A stretch of DNA of 64,000 nt from Planctomycetota bacterium (GCA_013152205.1 JAADGV010000050.1:57321-121320), one strand, 5' to 3'. Numbered from the stretch's first letter, positions 25,713 to 35,964 are shown. The notes: a model not told the origin generated them from the sequence alone. A program made the numbers and translations.

Positions 25713-25752
25713 AAAAGCGACCTCTTGCACTTGCAAGGGGTCGCTTTTTTTA
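25713..25752 (+). terminator. Rho-independent terminator of the Cys-rich gene
   Basis: AAAAGCGACC ... GGTCGCTTTT with an inner CTTGCA/TGCAAG pairing, ending in eight T. Confidence 0.92.
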
Positions 25753-25773
25753 CGCGCTAACCAAGTCCCCTTG

Positions 25774-25864
25774 CTAGCCGCAGGCGGAAGCCGCGGTCGA
25801 ATCTGAAAAAACCGCAGCTTCCGCCCGCGGCTACTACAGAATCAGCGACTTTGCAATCGTCCTG
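25774..25864. repeat. Palindromic element with right terminal repeat, copy R2
   Basis: ctagccgcaggcggaagccg ... cttccgcccgcggctac plus the right flank agaatcagcgactttgcaatcgtcct. The left terminal repeat seen in the 47.7-kb copy is degenerate here. Confidence 0.9.
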
Positions 25865-25993
25865 CAATCAGTTTTCCAAAAGCTGGACACAGCGACCGCT
25901 CTACGAGACAATGAACAGCACGTTTATTGGTCTTCACCATTGGCAGGTGTCGATCCGCAGTAGTCTCTTTTCGGAACAGAACGAGGCACAAAG

Positions 25994-27523
25994 ATGAATC
26001 TACGGCATCGATCTACATTTTGGTGGCCTGCTATTGGCCCTCTGGGCACGGTTCTCTTGCTGGTTGTGCTTGCCATTGCCCCTCAGGCGAACGCAGAAAC
26101 AGGCCCACAAAGTGGCACACCGGGCGGTTCTCAAGGCGGAGCGGCACAGGCCGACTTTGATTCGCTCATCGATCTCATTCAATCAACCGTCGCCTTCGAC
26201 TCCTGGGCAGAGAATGGGACGGGGGAAGGGGAAATCTCTCCCTTTGCCATCAACGGCGTTTTCGTCGATGCGACTGGCACCCTCAAGTTCTCCCCACGCC
26301 ATCTAACGAAAACTTCGCTAGAAAAAATTGCTCGCACCCCAGCTCTCAAATCGGCAAACGACGATGTACGACAATCCTCACCGCTACGATTTGTCTCGCT
26401 ATCGCGTCTCGAAGCAACGATTGCCAACCGACGCCAGCGGGGCGAGTCGCTTTCGCTCGAAATGCTAACGCTCGCAGGTCTGCAACGCATACAGTTCGTC
26501 ATCGCTTACCCCGAAACAGGAGACCTCGTGCTTGCTGGCCCCGCAGGCAATTGGCAAATCCTACCCGATGGAAAAATACTGAGTGTCGAGACGCGTCAGC
26601 CCGTAGTTCGACTTGACGACTTGCTCACACTCTGGCGGCGGCAATACTCTCGTGGGAACACAGGGTTCGGTTGTTCGATCACACCCCGGCAGGAAGCGCT
26701 GGCGCGGACTCAAAAATTTGTTCGTGCAAGTAACTCAAAACCTCTTGAACCGAGCCAGCGGAAAAAGTGGCTTCGCGACCTTCGCAATTGCCTCGGCAAG
26801 CAAGAGGTGGAGTTCTTTGGCATCTCGGCGGATTCCCACGTTGCTAAGACGCTCCTGTTTGCCGACTATCACATGAAACTCATCGGCATGGGAATCGCAG
26901 ACCGTGTCGAGGGTGTAGAAAGCTACCTCGATACGGTTCAACTCTTGCCCAACGGCCAAGCCCCACCGATGGCGGTGCTACGCTGGTGGTTTGCTATGAA
27001 TTATGAGCCAGTCGAGGCCTCGACAGACCGAACGATCTTTCGGCTGAGTGGCCAAGGGGTGAAAGTTCTCAGCGAGAACGAGCTATTGGCCGCCAGAGGG
27101 CAGCGCGTTCATACGGGGCAATCGAACGAACTCAACAGACGATTTGCCTTGTCGTTTACCACTCAGTTCGAGCAGATTTGCCAACGTCATCCGATCTATG
27201 GCGAGTTACGAAACGTGTTCGACTTGGCCTTTGCACTGGCACTCATCCGGCACGAAAATCTGGCCGAAAAAGTTGGCTGGCAACCAACGATTTTCGCCAA
27301 CGACGAGCAGCTACCTCTGCCAACGGTGAAAGTGCCGCGCGAGGTCGATACGGTCATCAACCATCGAGTGCTGAAAGGCCGGCACATTGTTGCTGGCATA
27401 AGCGGCGGTGTGTGGATGGACGCACGCGGTTCGCTTGAAGTTCGTGTTGCTAACGCCGCCAACACTTCGCAGCTTCCGGCAGCGCCGCCCAAACCAACCA
27501 AAGAGCAATGGTGGTGGGATTAG
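25994..27523 (+). CDS. DUF1598 secreted protein
   Basis: 509 residues with a signal peptide (LLLVVLAIAPQANA). The central region carries the DUF1598 hallmark FFGISADSHVAKTLLFADYH followed by MKLIGMGI, and RWWFAMNYEPVEAS. The family is almost confined to planctomycetes and has no known function. An N-terminal half with the LSRLEATIANRRQRGESLS segment and a Pro-rich end (AAPPKPTKEQWWWD) are also typical. Converges with dedA (10 bp apart). Confidence 0.88.
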   Translation: MNLRHRSTFWWPAIGPLGTVLLLVVLAIAPQANAETGPQSGTPGGSQGGAAQADFDSLIDLIQSTVAFDSWAENGTGEGEISPFAINGVFVDATGTLKFSPRHLTKTSLEKIARTPALKSANDDVRQSSPLRFVSLSRLEATIANRRQRGESLSLEMLTLAGLQRIQFVIAYPETGDLVLAGPAGNWQILPDGKILSVETRQPVVRLDDLLTLWRRQYSRGNTGFGCSITPRQEALARTQKFVRASNSKPLEPSQRKKWLRDLRNCLGKQEVEFFGISADSHVAKTLLFADYHMKLIGMGIADRVEGVESYLDTVQLLPNGQAPPMAVLRWWFAMNYEPVEASTDRTIFRLSGQGVKVLSENELLAARGQRVHTGQSNELNRRFALSFTTQFEQICQRHPIYGELRNVFDLAFALALIRHENLAEKVGWQPTIFANDEQLPLPTVKVPREVDTVINHRVLKGRHIVAGISGGVWMDARGSLEVRVANAANTSQLPAAPPKPTKEQWWWD

Positions 27524-27532
27524 AGCTACTCC

Positions 27533-28234
27533 CTAGGCAACGTCTTCGCCCTGCGAACCGTCTGACGGATCTCCGTTTTTTGTGGAGTCGTCGTCAGCCT
27601 GATTCAGCATCGCTTTATCTAACATTTGTTGACGCCGGCGGCGCATCCACCATAGAAACACGAAACCGATAATGGCTAGCACGATTAGCGTTAGCTTCAT
27701 CTCGGCGTCGCGGAGCAACCGGGTGATATGTTCGCCGTAGGAGTAGGACAAGCCGAAAAATGTTCCCACGACGAGCGTCGCACAAATCAGATCCCAAAGC
27801 AAGAATCGTTTGAATGGCATGCGCACCACGCCCGCAGCCAAGTACACAGGCCCACGCACGCCGACCAAAAAACGGGCGAGCAGCATCACTTTGAATCCGT
27901 GTCGCTGAATGGCTTGCTCGAAATACGCTTCTCGCTGGGCGCCGACAAACTTCCCAAACTTTGGGTGGGCTGCCACCAAGCCATGGCCAAAGTGATAGCC
28001 AATGGCGTACATCAGGCTGTCGCCCAATAACGCCCCGAACAGACAAGCGGCGAACGCCCATTCCGGTACCAAACGTCCCTGCGAGCTAAATATGCCCGCC
28101 AAAACGATCGGCACTTCCTCAGGAATCGGCAGACCACAGCCAGTCAGCACCAAAAAAACAATGATGCCCAGATAGCCGCCATTCTCAAGCAAGAATTCCA
28201 CGAATCCTGTTCTCCTGGTCCATTCCAGAACCAT
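27533..28234 (-). CDS. DedA/SNARE-associated (VTT domain) membrane protein
   Basis: 233 residues, five to six membrane segments. Family motifs: CGLPIPEEVPIVLAG (re-entrant loop with the conserved Glu/Pro), GDSLMYAIGYHFG, and ARFLVGVRGPVYLAAGVVRM, which holds the conserved Arg/Gly. Family members are polyprenyl-phosphate or phospholipid transporters/flippases that support membrane potential and envelope stability. The tail after ~200 is basic then acidic. A repeat of the ~160-bp palindrome family separates it from the next gene. Confidence 0.92.
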   Translation of the reverse strand: MVLEWTRRTGFVEFLLENGGYLGIIVFLVLTGCGLPIPEEVPIVLAGIFSSQGRLVPEWAFAACLFGALLGDSLMYAIGYHFGHGLVAAHPKFGKFVGAQREAYFEQAIQRHGFKVMLLARFLVGVRGPVYLAAGVVRMPFKRFLLWDLICATLVVGTFFGLSYSYGEHITRLLRDAEMKLTLIVLAIIGFVFLWWMRRRRQQMLDKAMLNQADDDSTKNGDPSDGSQGEDVA

Positions 28235-28256
28235 CCGTCCAATGATTGTGCAAATA

Positions 28257-28420
28257 ACTCAAACTGAAAAGAGAAAAACCACAGAGCCACGGAGGGCACT
28301 GAGAAAACAACCATCCCGTAAAATTTGAAGTCGGGTATGATTCAGCATTCTTTCGATTCAAAAAACTCTGTGTCCCCCGTGACTCCGTGGTGAAATTTCG
28401 TTCTTGTTTTCGCTTTGCGA
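28257..28420. repeat. ~160-bp palindromic element, copy B
   Basis: Starts actcaaactgaaaagag; arms aaccacagagccacggaggg and cccccgtgactccgtggtg; centre gtcgggtatgattcagc. The right terminal repeat is degraded (gttttcgctttgcg). Confidence 0.88.
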
Positions 28421-28525
28421 AAAAAAAGACTGCCTATCTACTATCGGCTAACCTCCTCAGCATCGCCAATTTACAGCGTTAGCTCTGCCGATCCGAATAC
28501 CCTGCACAATCTGAATCTACCGCAA

Positions 28526-29635
28526 CTATTCTAAACGCAACTTCTCGTCGACGTTTGTCCAATCTCCCTCATTTAAGCCATAGGCACGAACCGTTACCTC
28601 GTCAGCCCCATCCTCGGCGGCGACCAAGACCGCACCGATTTTGGGGTGTTTCGAGCAGTACTCGCCAACCTCCTTAGCATCCATTACGAAAAATGCCGTT
28701 GCAAGCGCATCAGCTTCTGCCGCCGTGGGGGCAACCACCGTCGCAGTAAATACTCGCTCAGCAGGCCAACCGGTACGCGGATCAAAGATGTGGCTATATC
28801 GTCGCCCTTCATGCTCAAAAAACTGAGTCGCCCCGCCAGCCGTGGCCAGTGCTTGATCGCGCAGATGAAATTCCGCCAGGCATCGCTCTGGCTGCAATGG
28901 GTGACGTATCCCCAGCGTCCAAGACTGTTTCGAATCGGCCCGATTTTGGCCCCGAGCCAAAACGCTACTACGCCCCCCGTGCCACAGATAGTTGTTCACA
29001 CCATAACTGTTGAGGTGCTTCGCAACTTCGTCTAGCGCATAGCCTTTGCCAATCGAGTTGAGATTGATTTCAACCTTAGGTCGCAAAAATCGAATCGTAC
29101 GTTGCGAACTATCCAACTCGACTTGATCGAACCCAACGCAAGAGCGGGCCGCTTCGATCTCCTCCTCCGAAGGCATTCGACCTTCGCGCCGCATAAAACC
29201 CCAGATCCGCGATAGCGGGCTGCTAGTGATATCGAAGGCGCCAGAAGTTTCGCGGTAAAGTTTCGCCGACAGTTCCAAAAGGCGAAACAACCCGGGCTCG
29301 ACAACCACCGGCCCATTCGCAGCCTGCTGGTTGATTTCGATCACTTGGCTATGCTCGCGATAGACGGTCATTTGGGCTTCGAGATCGTCAATCAAGTCGA
29401 ATGCAGCCAGGATGTCGTCTGTCGGCACATCATCCGACAAGTGATATTGCACGGCAAACTCACACGCCATCGCGCGTCGGCTGGCGTGAGCAAGCATAAT
29501 CTGCTTACCCGGCGGCGTGGGATCGAGCAATTCCGTCGTGGTATCTACCCACGATTTCACCTTGTCCACCAAAGTTTGGGCAGCAGCACGGCCTTGCAAA
29601 AAATCGCGGCGCGAGTGGTTGGACGGTTTTTCCAT
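28526..29635 (-). CDS. apbE: FAD:protein FMN transferase (ApbE)
   Basis: Attaches FMN covalently to Thr/Ser in D/SGAT-type motifs of exported proteins. 369 residues. A twin-arginine-like N-terminus (SRRDFLQG) without a strong hydrophobic core precedes the ApbE domain: AMACEFAVQYH, MTVYREHSQVIEINQ, SGAFDITSSPLSRIWGF, EINLNSIGKGYALDEVA, YLWHGGRSSVLARG (usually GGD), ATAGGATQFF and YSHIFDPRTGWPA with ADALATAFFVM. The usual GGDI is HGGRSS, so the acidic residue of that loop differs. A likely target is the membrane flavoprotein at 53.6-55.3 kb. Confidence 0.92.
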   Translation of the reverse strand: MEKPSNHSRRDFLQGRAAAQTLVDKVKSWVDTTTELLDPTPPGKQIMLAHASRRAMACEFAVQYHLSDDVPTDDILAAFDLIDDLEAQMTVYREHSQVIEINQQAANGPVVVEPGLFRLLELSAKLYRETSGAFDITSSPLSRIWGFMRREGRMPSEEEIEAARSCVGFDQVELDSSQRTIRFLRPKVEINLNSIGKGYALDEVAKHLNSYGVNNYLWHGGRSSVLARGQNRADSKQSWTLGIRHPLQPERCLAEFHLRDQALATAGGATQFFEHEGRRYSHIFDPRTGWPAERVFTATVVAPTAAEADALATAFFVMDAKEVGEYCSKHPKIGAVLVAAEDGADEVTVRAYGLNEGDWTNVDEKLRLE

Positions 29636-29758
29636 GTTTGTATTATAGACATCTTCTCCCTACGCTGGGCAGACACGAGGTTTTGCTAAATTCGCGATCC
29701 TGGTACGATCGGCTCTGCAACGGCCACCCATTTTGCTCCTCTTACGATATCATTTGCT

Positions 29759-31102
29759 ATGAATGAACCGATAATCAGCGTCTCTGGATTGCGGGGGATC
29801 GTTGGCGAGACACTCACGCCCGAAGTCGCCATCCGCTACGTAGCTGCCTACGCCGACTCTCTGCCAGCAGGCCCCGTGGTAATCACGAGAGATGGCCGCC
29901 ATACCGGGCCGATGGTCGTCGGGGCGGTCCAATCGGCTTTGATGGCCATGGGGCGTACTTGCCTGGATGCTGGCGTGGCAGCCACGCCCACCACGGGTGT
30001 TCTCGTTCGGCATCTCGGCGCAGCGGGCGGTATCCAGATTTCCGCCAGCCACAATCCGCCTGAATACAACGGCCTGAAGCTTTTCGATGGTGCTGGCCGA
30101 ATCATCCCCGCTGGCCCAGGGCAACTGGTGATCGACCGCTATCGCAACGAGACGCCCAACTGGAAATCCTACGATCAACTCGGTCAAAGCCAAATCCTCG
30201 ACGACACAATCACAGCCCACTTGGCCATGGTGGCGGCTATCTGCGATGTCGAGCGAATACGCAAACGGCGTTTCCGAGTGTTGCTCGATGCCAACAACGG
30301 ATCGGGCAGCGTCCTCGGCGTGCCGTTGCTGCAAGAACTCGGCTGCGATATCACACTGGTGGGGGGCGAACCCGACGGCCTCTTTGGCCACCCTGCGGAA
30401 CCGACCAGCGAAAATCTCGCTTCGGTTCTTCAACTTGTCCAATCCGCAAAGGCCGACCTCGGATTTTGCCAAGATCCCGACGCCGACCGACTTGCGGTGA
30501 TCGACGAATCGGGCCGCTACCTGGGCGAAGAATACACGCTTGCCATCTGTGTCGACCACGTTCTACGGCACCAGCCTGGGCCGGTGGTCACCAATTGTTC
30601 GACCAGCCGCATGTCGCAAGACTTGGCCGAAAAATACGCGGTCCCCTTCTTCCGTTCGAAGGTAGGCGAAGCCAATGTGGTCGATCTTATGTTGGCAGAA
30701 AACGCCATCATCGGTGGCGAAGGCAACGGCGGCGCCATCGACCCTCGCGTCGGCCTGGTCCGCGATAGCTTCGTGGGCATGGCCCTGTTGCTCGATGCCA
30801 TGGCTGCTCGTAACGAACCGATCAGCGCCTTGGCCGACGAGCTACCCCGTTATGCGATTCACAAAACGAAGATCGAACTCCCGTTGGAAAAAGTTGCCGG
30901 CGCGCTCGATGCCTTAGAAAGCCACTTTGCCGACGCAACGGCAGACCGCCTCGACGGCCTACGCCTCGACTGGCCCAACAAGTGGCTGCTCATTCGGGCA
31001 AGCAATACCGAACCGATTGTGCGTGTGGTGGCCGAAGCGCCAACGGAGAGTGAGGCTAGTGAGCTGTGTAACGCTTCTGCTGAGGCGATCAGGCAGGCAT
31101 AG
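29759..31102 (+). CDS. glmM: Phosphoglucosamine mutase / phosphohexomutase
   Basis: 447-residue alpha-D-phosphohexomutase. SVSGLRGIVG opens domain 1; the phosphoserine loop is ISASHNPPEYNGLKLF; the metal loop DPDADRLAVIDE; the sugar loop GEGNGGAI; the phosphate-binding loop RASNTEPIVRVVAEA. This set fits GlmM (glucosamine-6-P to glucosamine-1-P), with glmS and a GlmU-like gene also in the window, but phosphomannomutase activity cannot be excluded. Confidence 0.87.
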   Translation: MNEPIISVSGLRGIVGETLTPEVAIRYVAAYADSLPAGPVVITRDGRHTGPMVVGAVQSALMAMGRTCLDAGVAATPTTGVLVRHLGAAGGIQISASHNPPEYNGLKLFDGAGRIIPAGPGQLVIDRYRNETPNWKSYDQLGQSQILDDTITAHLAMVAAICDVERIRKRRFRVLLDANNGSGSVLGVPLLQELGCDITLVGGEPDGLFGHPAEPTSENLASVLQLVQSAKADLGFCQDPDADRLAVIDESGRYLGEEYTLAICVDHVLRHQPGPVVTNCSTSRMSQDLAEKYAVPFFRSKVGEANVVDLMLAENAIIGGEGNGGAIDPRVGLVRDSFVGMALLLDAMAARNEPISALADELPRYAIHKTKIELPLEKVAGALDALESHFADATADRLDGLRLDWPNKWLLIRASNTEPIVRVVAEAPTESEASELCNASAEAIRQA

Positions 31103-31109
31103 GCTTGGG

Positions 31110-31309
31110 TAACCATTCACAGGATGGAAGAAGATGAACCACAAAGATCACGAAGGACACGAAGAATAGAATTCAATAGTCATCCATCAGAATAGATTTA
31201 GTCCTTCAGACAAAGCCAAAGGTGCAAGTGAAAGCAAGCGATTTGCCCCCCAATCTTAGTGCTCTTAGTGTCCTTCGTGGTTCAACCTTTTTCATTCCGT
31301 GAACGGTTA
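31110..31309. repeat. ~200-bp imperfect palindrome, ccacgaaggacac family
   Basis: taaccattcacaggatggaa ... ttcattccgtgaacggtta at the ends, and aaccacaaagatcacgaaggacac ... gtgtccttcgtggtt inside. It is constructed like the ccacggag elements but with a different sequence. Confidence 0.85.
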
Positions 31310-31451
31310 CAGGCTTGGACGCCATGCCGTGCAGCATCGGACATCCTCCGCAGGAAAAGTACGTCAGCAACGATTCGTTACATCGCTTGCCACATCATTC
31401 GGTCGAGTAGTTTTTTGCAAACGTCGTAACGCGTGGTAAATCTATTCGCGA

Positions 31452-32021
31452 TTATTCGCGGGCAACCGATTTTTGGCTGGCAAGCTGTGATTGCAATTGC
31501 TGGATCACCTTGGCGGTGATATCTGAATTTGGAGAATAGTTGAGAACCACCGAATCGTTTTTGGTGAGTACGATGTCGTAGCCGTTTTGCAGGGCGACTT
31601 CCATGCTTATCTGCTTGGCCTGCTTGCGGAAGTTGTGGATGATTTGGGTACGAGCCGCGGTGATGTGTTGCTCAGCTTCGACTTTGGCTTGTTGCAGTTT
31701 TCCGTTTAGCTCCTGCTGGTACGTGGCCAATTGGGCCTGTTGTTCTTGAGGCAAGGCATCCTCGGAATGATGGGCGGCAACGACTTCGGCGTGCCTGACT
31801 TTAAGCTGTTGGTTGAGCTGTTGTTGAAAACCGACGAGCTGTTCGTTGACCTTCGACTGCCTGTTTGCAAGATCGGCAGACCATTGTTCGCTGAGGCCCA
31901 ATTGTTTTGCCACTTCGTCGAGGTCGACCACGGCAACATTGCCTTGCGTGGTGGATGAAGAACTGCAACCCAACGAGCATATTTGCAAAGCGACAACAAC
32001 GAAAATCCAGCGGTGGGCCAT
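31452..32021 (-). CDS. OmpH/Skp-family periplasmic chaperone, lipoprotein
   Basis: 189 residues. The signal ends in SLGC, a lipobox, so this Skp relative is membrane-anchored. VAVVDLDEVAKQLG matches the Skp/OmpH start, followed by a long coiled coil (~45-150) rich in Gln and Lys and a C-terminal strand (YDIVLTKNDSVVLNYSPNSDIT) that rejoins the body. Skp holds unfolded outer-membrane proteins in the periplasm. It stands alone; bamA and lpxD are not next to it. Confidence 0.87.
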   Translation of the reverse strand: MAHRWIFVVVALQICSLGCSSSSTTQGNVAVVDLDEVAKQLGLSEQWSADLANRQSKVNEQLVGFQQQLNQQLKVRHAEVVAAHHSEDALPQEQQAQLATYQQELNGKLQQAKVEAEQHITAARTQIIHNFRKQAKQISMEVALQNGYDIVLTKNDSVVLNYSPNSDITAKVIQQLQSQLASQKSVARE

Positions 32022-32159
32022 GAGGGCACCTCAATCTCTTGTCCATACGGGGAAGAAGCGAAACAGCCGGAAAGATAGAAAGTCCGCTGCTACCCGTCCA
32101 GGGAAGCTGAACATGCAGTGCTATCACCCAAAGAAGACGGTTTTCAGTGATTTTAGTGG

Positions 32160-32520
32160 CTGAACATTGTATGGAAGCAGCAAAGCTGCTTCTGCCCCAA
32201 CGGGGCAAAACATCACAGCCTAGGGCAAGGCAAGCGAGCATCGCGAGGCTTGCCGCCGCCCTAGGTTCAATTTGCCTCCAGGTCCTCGGCCGAGTTTGTA
32301 GCTCAGCCAATCAACGGCACGTAACCGAGGCCGAAACTCATTTGCGGCTTGATTTCGTCCTCAGCAACGTGCCGTTGTTAAATCACGCTATTCTCTCGGA
32401 CGATTGTTGGGTTGCCTACCAAACCCAGGGCGACTCCAACCTCTGCTGCGCTTCGGTTGGCTTTGCCCTGGGCTATCATATTTTGCCCTGTCAGGGCATT
32501 TGCCACAAAATGTCTGAAGA
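32160..32520. repeat. Stacked short palindromes
   Basis: Series of nested hairpins: gccccaacggggc; cctagggcaaggc ... gccgccgccctagg; cccagggcgactccaacc ... ggttggctttgccctggg; gccctgtcagggc. No gene is supported in 32022-32542. Confidence 0.75.
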
Positions 32521-32542
32521 ACCAAGAAAACCTACCTGCGGC

Positions 32543-33547
32543 TCACGCATAGCGAGAAACCGAAGCTTTGGCGATCTCAAGCAAAGCTTGTTTTGCTGGC
32601 GAATCGGAGATGCTGGTCAACTTTTCGGCTGCTTGCTGGGCGTAGTCGTTTGCCAGGTTCTGAGCTTGTTGCAGCGAGCCGCTGCGCTGGAGCCAGTCGA
32701 GCAAGGTCGCCATGTTTTCGTTGTTGGGTGCTTCTAATAGCTCCCGAAGTTCCTGTTGCTGACCTGGGTTTAGGCTGTCGCGAAGTTCGATCAATGGCAA
32801 CGTCATGCGATGTTTTGCCAGATCGGTGCCCAACGACTTACCAACGGTCTGTTCTTTGCCAACCAAATCAAGCAAGTCGTCGGCAATTTGAAAGGCAATG
32901 CCTAGCAGATGGCCGTACTGTTCCAGGTCGCGTAAGGTTTGTTTATCGCCACCCGCATAGTGGGCGCCAAGCTGGCAGCAGCAGGCACAGAGGGCGGCCG
33001 TTTTTGCTTCGATGATGGCAAAATATCCGTCGCGGCTGAGCAAGAATTTTCCGCTGGCGGCCATCTGCAGTAGTTCGCCCTCGCAAACCGTGTTGGTAGC
33101 TCGCCCGATCGTGCGACATCCAAAAGTGGTTTCCAGCGAACTGGCAAGATAAAAGGCGTGGGTGAAAAGGTAATCGCCTAGCAAAACACTCGTTTGATTA
33201 TTCCAACGGGCATTCACCGTGTTTTCGTGGCGACGGATGGTTGCTTCGTCAAGTACGTCGTCGTGTACCAGGGTTGCCGTGTGAATCATTTCCACAACGG
33301 CTGCCAAGGTATGATGGTCGTCGTTGATTTCACCCACTGCTTGCGCTGTGAGTAGCAGCAGGGCAGGGCGGAGCCGTTTGCCACCAAAGCGAAACGAATG
33401 CTGTGCCAACTCATCGATAAAGGGATCGGAATGCCGTAGCTCGCTCTGCAAACGACTTTCGACCAAAGCCAAATCAGTCTGAATCGACTCGAACAACGAG
33501 GACATGGCCGTCGCGTTGCTTGGCTTTGTGGGGTTGGCAGTACTCAT
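32543..33547 (-). CDS. Polyprenyl diphosphate synthase
   Basis: Trans-prenyltransferase chain elongation enzyme for quinone side chains. Both Asp-rich motifs are present: HDDVLDEA (FARM, with TIRRHENTVNARW) and IADDLLDLVG (SARM). GGKRLRPALLLL and GKSLGTDLAKHRMTLP are also typical. I start at MSTANP, which has AAAGGA upstream; an earlier ATG overlaps the moaC stop as ATGA and would add 13 Arg-rich residues, so coupling to moaC is possible with either start. Product length cannot be told from sequence; octaprenyl or longer is usual in this group. Confidence 0.92.
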   Translation of the reverse strand: MSTANPTKPSNATAMSSLFESIQTDLALVESRLQSELRHSDPFIDELAQHSFRFGGKRLRPALLLLTAQAVGEINDDHHTLAAVVEMIHTATLVHDDVLDEATIRRHENTVNARWNNQTSVLLGDYLFTHAFYLASSLETTFGCRTIGRATNTVCEGELLQMAASGKFLLSRDGYFAIIEAKTAALCACCCQLGAHYAGGDKQTLRDLEQYGHLLGIAFQIADDLLDLVGKEQTVGKSLGTDLAKHRMTLPLIELRDSLNPGQQQELRELLEAPNNENMATLLDWLQRSGSLQQAQNLANDYAQQAAEKLTSISDSPAKQALLEIAKASVSRYA

Positions 33548-33582
33548 CGAATTCCTTTCACCGCGGCGTCTTCGTCGTTGAC

Positions 33583-34077
33583 TCATCCGGTCGGAGTATT
33601 TTGAGGGGGCTTGATGTAATGGCCGCTCGCTCCGCCAGACTTTTCTTCGAGCTGCACTTGTTGGATAACCATCCCCCGATCAACCGATTTGCACATGTCG
33701 TAGATCGTAAGCGCTGCCACGGAAGCAGCCGTCAGGGCTTCCATTTCGACGCCAGTCTTGGCCGACACTTCAACCATTGCTTCGATTCGTATGGCACGGT
33801 CGCCGATCGGTTGCAAATCGAGGCGAACGGAATCGAGCGACAAGGGATGGCAAAGGGGAATCAGCTCCGCAGTTCGCTTGGCAGCCATGATCCCTGCCAA
33901 ACGGGCGACTTCCAGCACATCGCCCTTCGCGTGCCCCCGATCGACAATCATTTGCCGGGTCTGCGGCAGCATCTGGACGAGCGCACTGGCCACGGCACGG
34001 CGGCGGGTGACCGGCTTTTCGCCGACATCGACCATCCGGCTGGCGCCATGTTCGTCAAAATGGCTAAGATTGCTCAT
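33583..34077 (-). CDS. moaC: Cyclic pyranopterin monophosphate synthase
   Basis: Second step of molybdenum cofactor synthesis. 164 residues. [68 protein letters not shown] and [12 protein letters not shown] are all standard. No other moa/moe gene is adjacent; it shares a transcript with the prenyl synthase. Confidence 0.96.
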   Translation of the reverse strand: MSNLSHFDEHGASRMVDVGEKPVTRRRAVASALVQMLPQTRQMIVDRGHAKGDVLEVARLAGIMAAKRTAELIPLCHPLSLDSVRLDLQPIGDRAIRIEAMVEVSAKTGVEMEALTAASVAALTIYDMCKSVDRGMVIQQVQLEEKSGGASGHYIKPPQNTPTG

Positions 34078-34485
34078 ACGGTTCTGCTAAACGAGGGTAA
34101 TTGGCTTGATACGTATGTTCATTGTAAGCAAACCGCCGCTATCGTCGACCCAGGATACAGCGAAACCAGCAAGGGCCAGACGGTTCATTTTTTACCATCC
34201 TCGCAGTAAGATAGGACGCAGATAAACGCAGATCAGACGGATTTTCGCGGATACGAAGAGAAGCGATTTCCGAGGTTATAGGCCGATGGATCGAAACAGA
34301 CGGTTGGCACAAAATAAGGTGTCTGTTTGGGACAGCAGACTGGATGAAAGCAACCGTCCAACGATTGGGCCTCGAATCCACCACACGTCCAAGAGGCCGG
34401 CCTAAGAAACTGACCCAAACAGCTAGAACGGTACTTGCCTCCTTTGTTGCCACACCTTTTTGCCCGATTTGAGGAGCGGATTGCC

Positions 34486-35964
34486 ATGCTGACTGCCACT
34501 TGCCCGGACTGTGGCATCCAACTGTCTTTGGAGGAAAGCTGGCTCGGAAAGCAGGTTACCTGTGGCAGTTGCTGCAATAGTTTTTCTTTGTCAGCCAATC
34601 TGGAATCGAAGACTCAATCGAGTCTTACGGAAGATTTTCCGTCTTCACTACGCGCCCCTGTGCCGCTCTATAAGCAAAAGAGAAGGCGGAAATCGTTTCT
34701 GGTCCGCGCAATTAGTTTAACCATACACTTCTTTATCACATGCGCTTCTGTTTACGTCGGCTACCGCGTGGTCATGAGTCGTAGAGCGCTGCCACCCAAA
34801 CAGGTAGCCGTCCGGCAAGAGCTGCCAAAGAAGGTCATTCCCCCTAAACCTCTAATGAGAGCTCGGCCAGAAAACCCCATACAGCCGGCTGAAGAACCTA
34901 CACGCAAGCCTAAACCGGAAACTCACATTCCGACGGAAATGCCTTTCAAAGACGCGACTGACTACGTAACATTGTCACCTTTGGATCATAAGGCTCGTCA
35001 AGTCTTACTGGCGGACATGGGCGGTACGGAGTTCGTGTTTTCAACGAACACTGAGTCACTCACACATACAAACAAGGTTCTCGAGTGGCGCAGCGCAGAA
35101 AATGAGAAGCCGACAGTCATTGCCGGTCTAACAATCCTTGACGGAGCATTGCAGTTCATTTGGGTGGAGGAGGTGCCAGAAGATGCGGTTGCTGCCGTCT
35201 GGAATTCCGTTGTTTTTCTCAAGGCCAAAGGGATTGAGCATACCGTCTCACTACGAGCGCCCAGTGAAGTAGAGCCGCTATCCATCGACCTGACAAAAGC
35301 ATTGCAACGCATCCCATGTAAATGCGAGTTCTTGCCGCATCTCGATGAAATCTACTTCGAGTTAACGGGAATTGCACGGTTCCCAGCGAACAATAGGACT
35401 GGAATGTTGCCACTTAAGATTAAGCTTCGAGAAAGTCTCGACATACGCTATACGGGAGCGCAAAACGCCGGGACGACGGTTGCGATGAAAAGAAAAGGAA
35501 ACATCGTAGTTGTTGAGTTATCCAGCCTGTACACGTTACCCTCGGGTGATAACGAGCCGATGTCGATTCCTGCTGGAAACCGCAAGATGAAAGAGCTATC
35601 AGAGATCGAAGCCGAGGCAAAATGGTCCAAAACGAATGTCGGGAACATGAAAAGTTCGCTCTCATCTGCAAAAACGGAATTCGCGGCGATTCAAAGACGT
35701 AATGCCGGATTAAACACAGCAGCCGCTGCTGCAAAAAGTCTTGCCCTTGGTGAATTGGCTGCAGAAATCCGTAGTCGTGAACTCGCAATCAATCGAGCAA
35801 CTCAATTGATCCAGAATCTACCTGCCATTGGAACAGAAATTCGTGAACTCGACCGCGTATCGGCGGTGGCTCGTGAACTTCATGGAACGAAAGGGATTGA
35901 ATACCGTTTCTTTACAATTGTCAACGGAATCGAAGTGGACCTTGTCGTTGCCAAGCTGCAGTAG
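34486..35964 (+). CDS. Zinc-ribbon, single-pass membrane protein of unknown function
   Basis: 492 residues from the ATG that follows GAGGAG. An N-terminal zinc ribbon (CPDCGIQL ... CGSCCNSF) is on the cytoplasmic side; a basic KRRRK then a membrane helix (ISLTIHFFITCASVYVGYRVV) near residues 75-95. The long outer part begins with a Pro/Lys linker and continues as beta-rich sequence and a helical segment (~370-440) with heptad-like pattern. Planctomycetes encode many proteins with this head and unrelated tails. Function unknown. The sequence is AT-richer by eye than neighbours, shared with the next gene. Confidence 0.7.
   Translation: MLTATCPDCGIQLSLEESWLGKQVTCGSCCNSFSLSANLESKTQSSLTEDFPSSLRAPVPLYKQKRRRKSFLVRAISLTIHFFITCASVYVGYRVVMSRRALPPKQVAVRQELPKKVIPPKPLMRARPENPIQPAEEPTRKPKPETHIPTEMPFKDATDYVTLSPLDHKARQVLLADMGGTEFVFSTNTESLTHTNKVLEWRSAENEKPTVIAGLTILDGALQFIWVEEVPEDAVAAVWNSVVFLKAKGIEHTVSLRAPSEVEPLSIDLTKALQRIPCKCEFLPHLDEIYFELTGIARFPANNRTGMLPLKIKLRESLDIRYTGAQNAGTTVAMKRKGNIVVVELSSLYTLPSGDNEPMSIPAGNRKMKELSEIEAEAKWSKTNVGNMKSSLSSAKTEFAAIQRRNAGLNTAAAAAKSLALGELAAEIRSRELAINRATQLIQNLPAIGTEIRELDRVSAVARELHGTKGIEYRFFTIVNGIEVDLVVAKLQ

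Noticed and set aside
29750-30559. 269-codon minus-strand ORF opposite the glmM-like gene
   Set aside because: Antisense shadow of a conserved gene.
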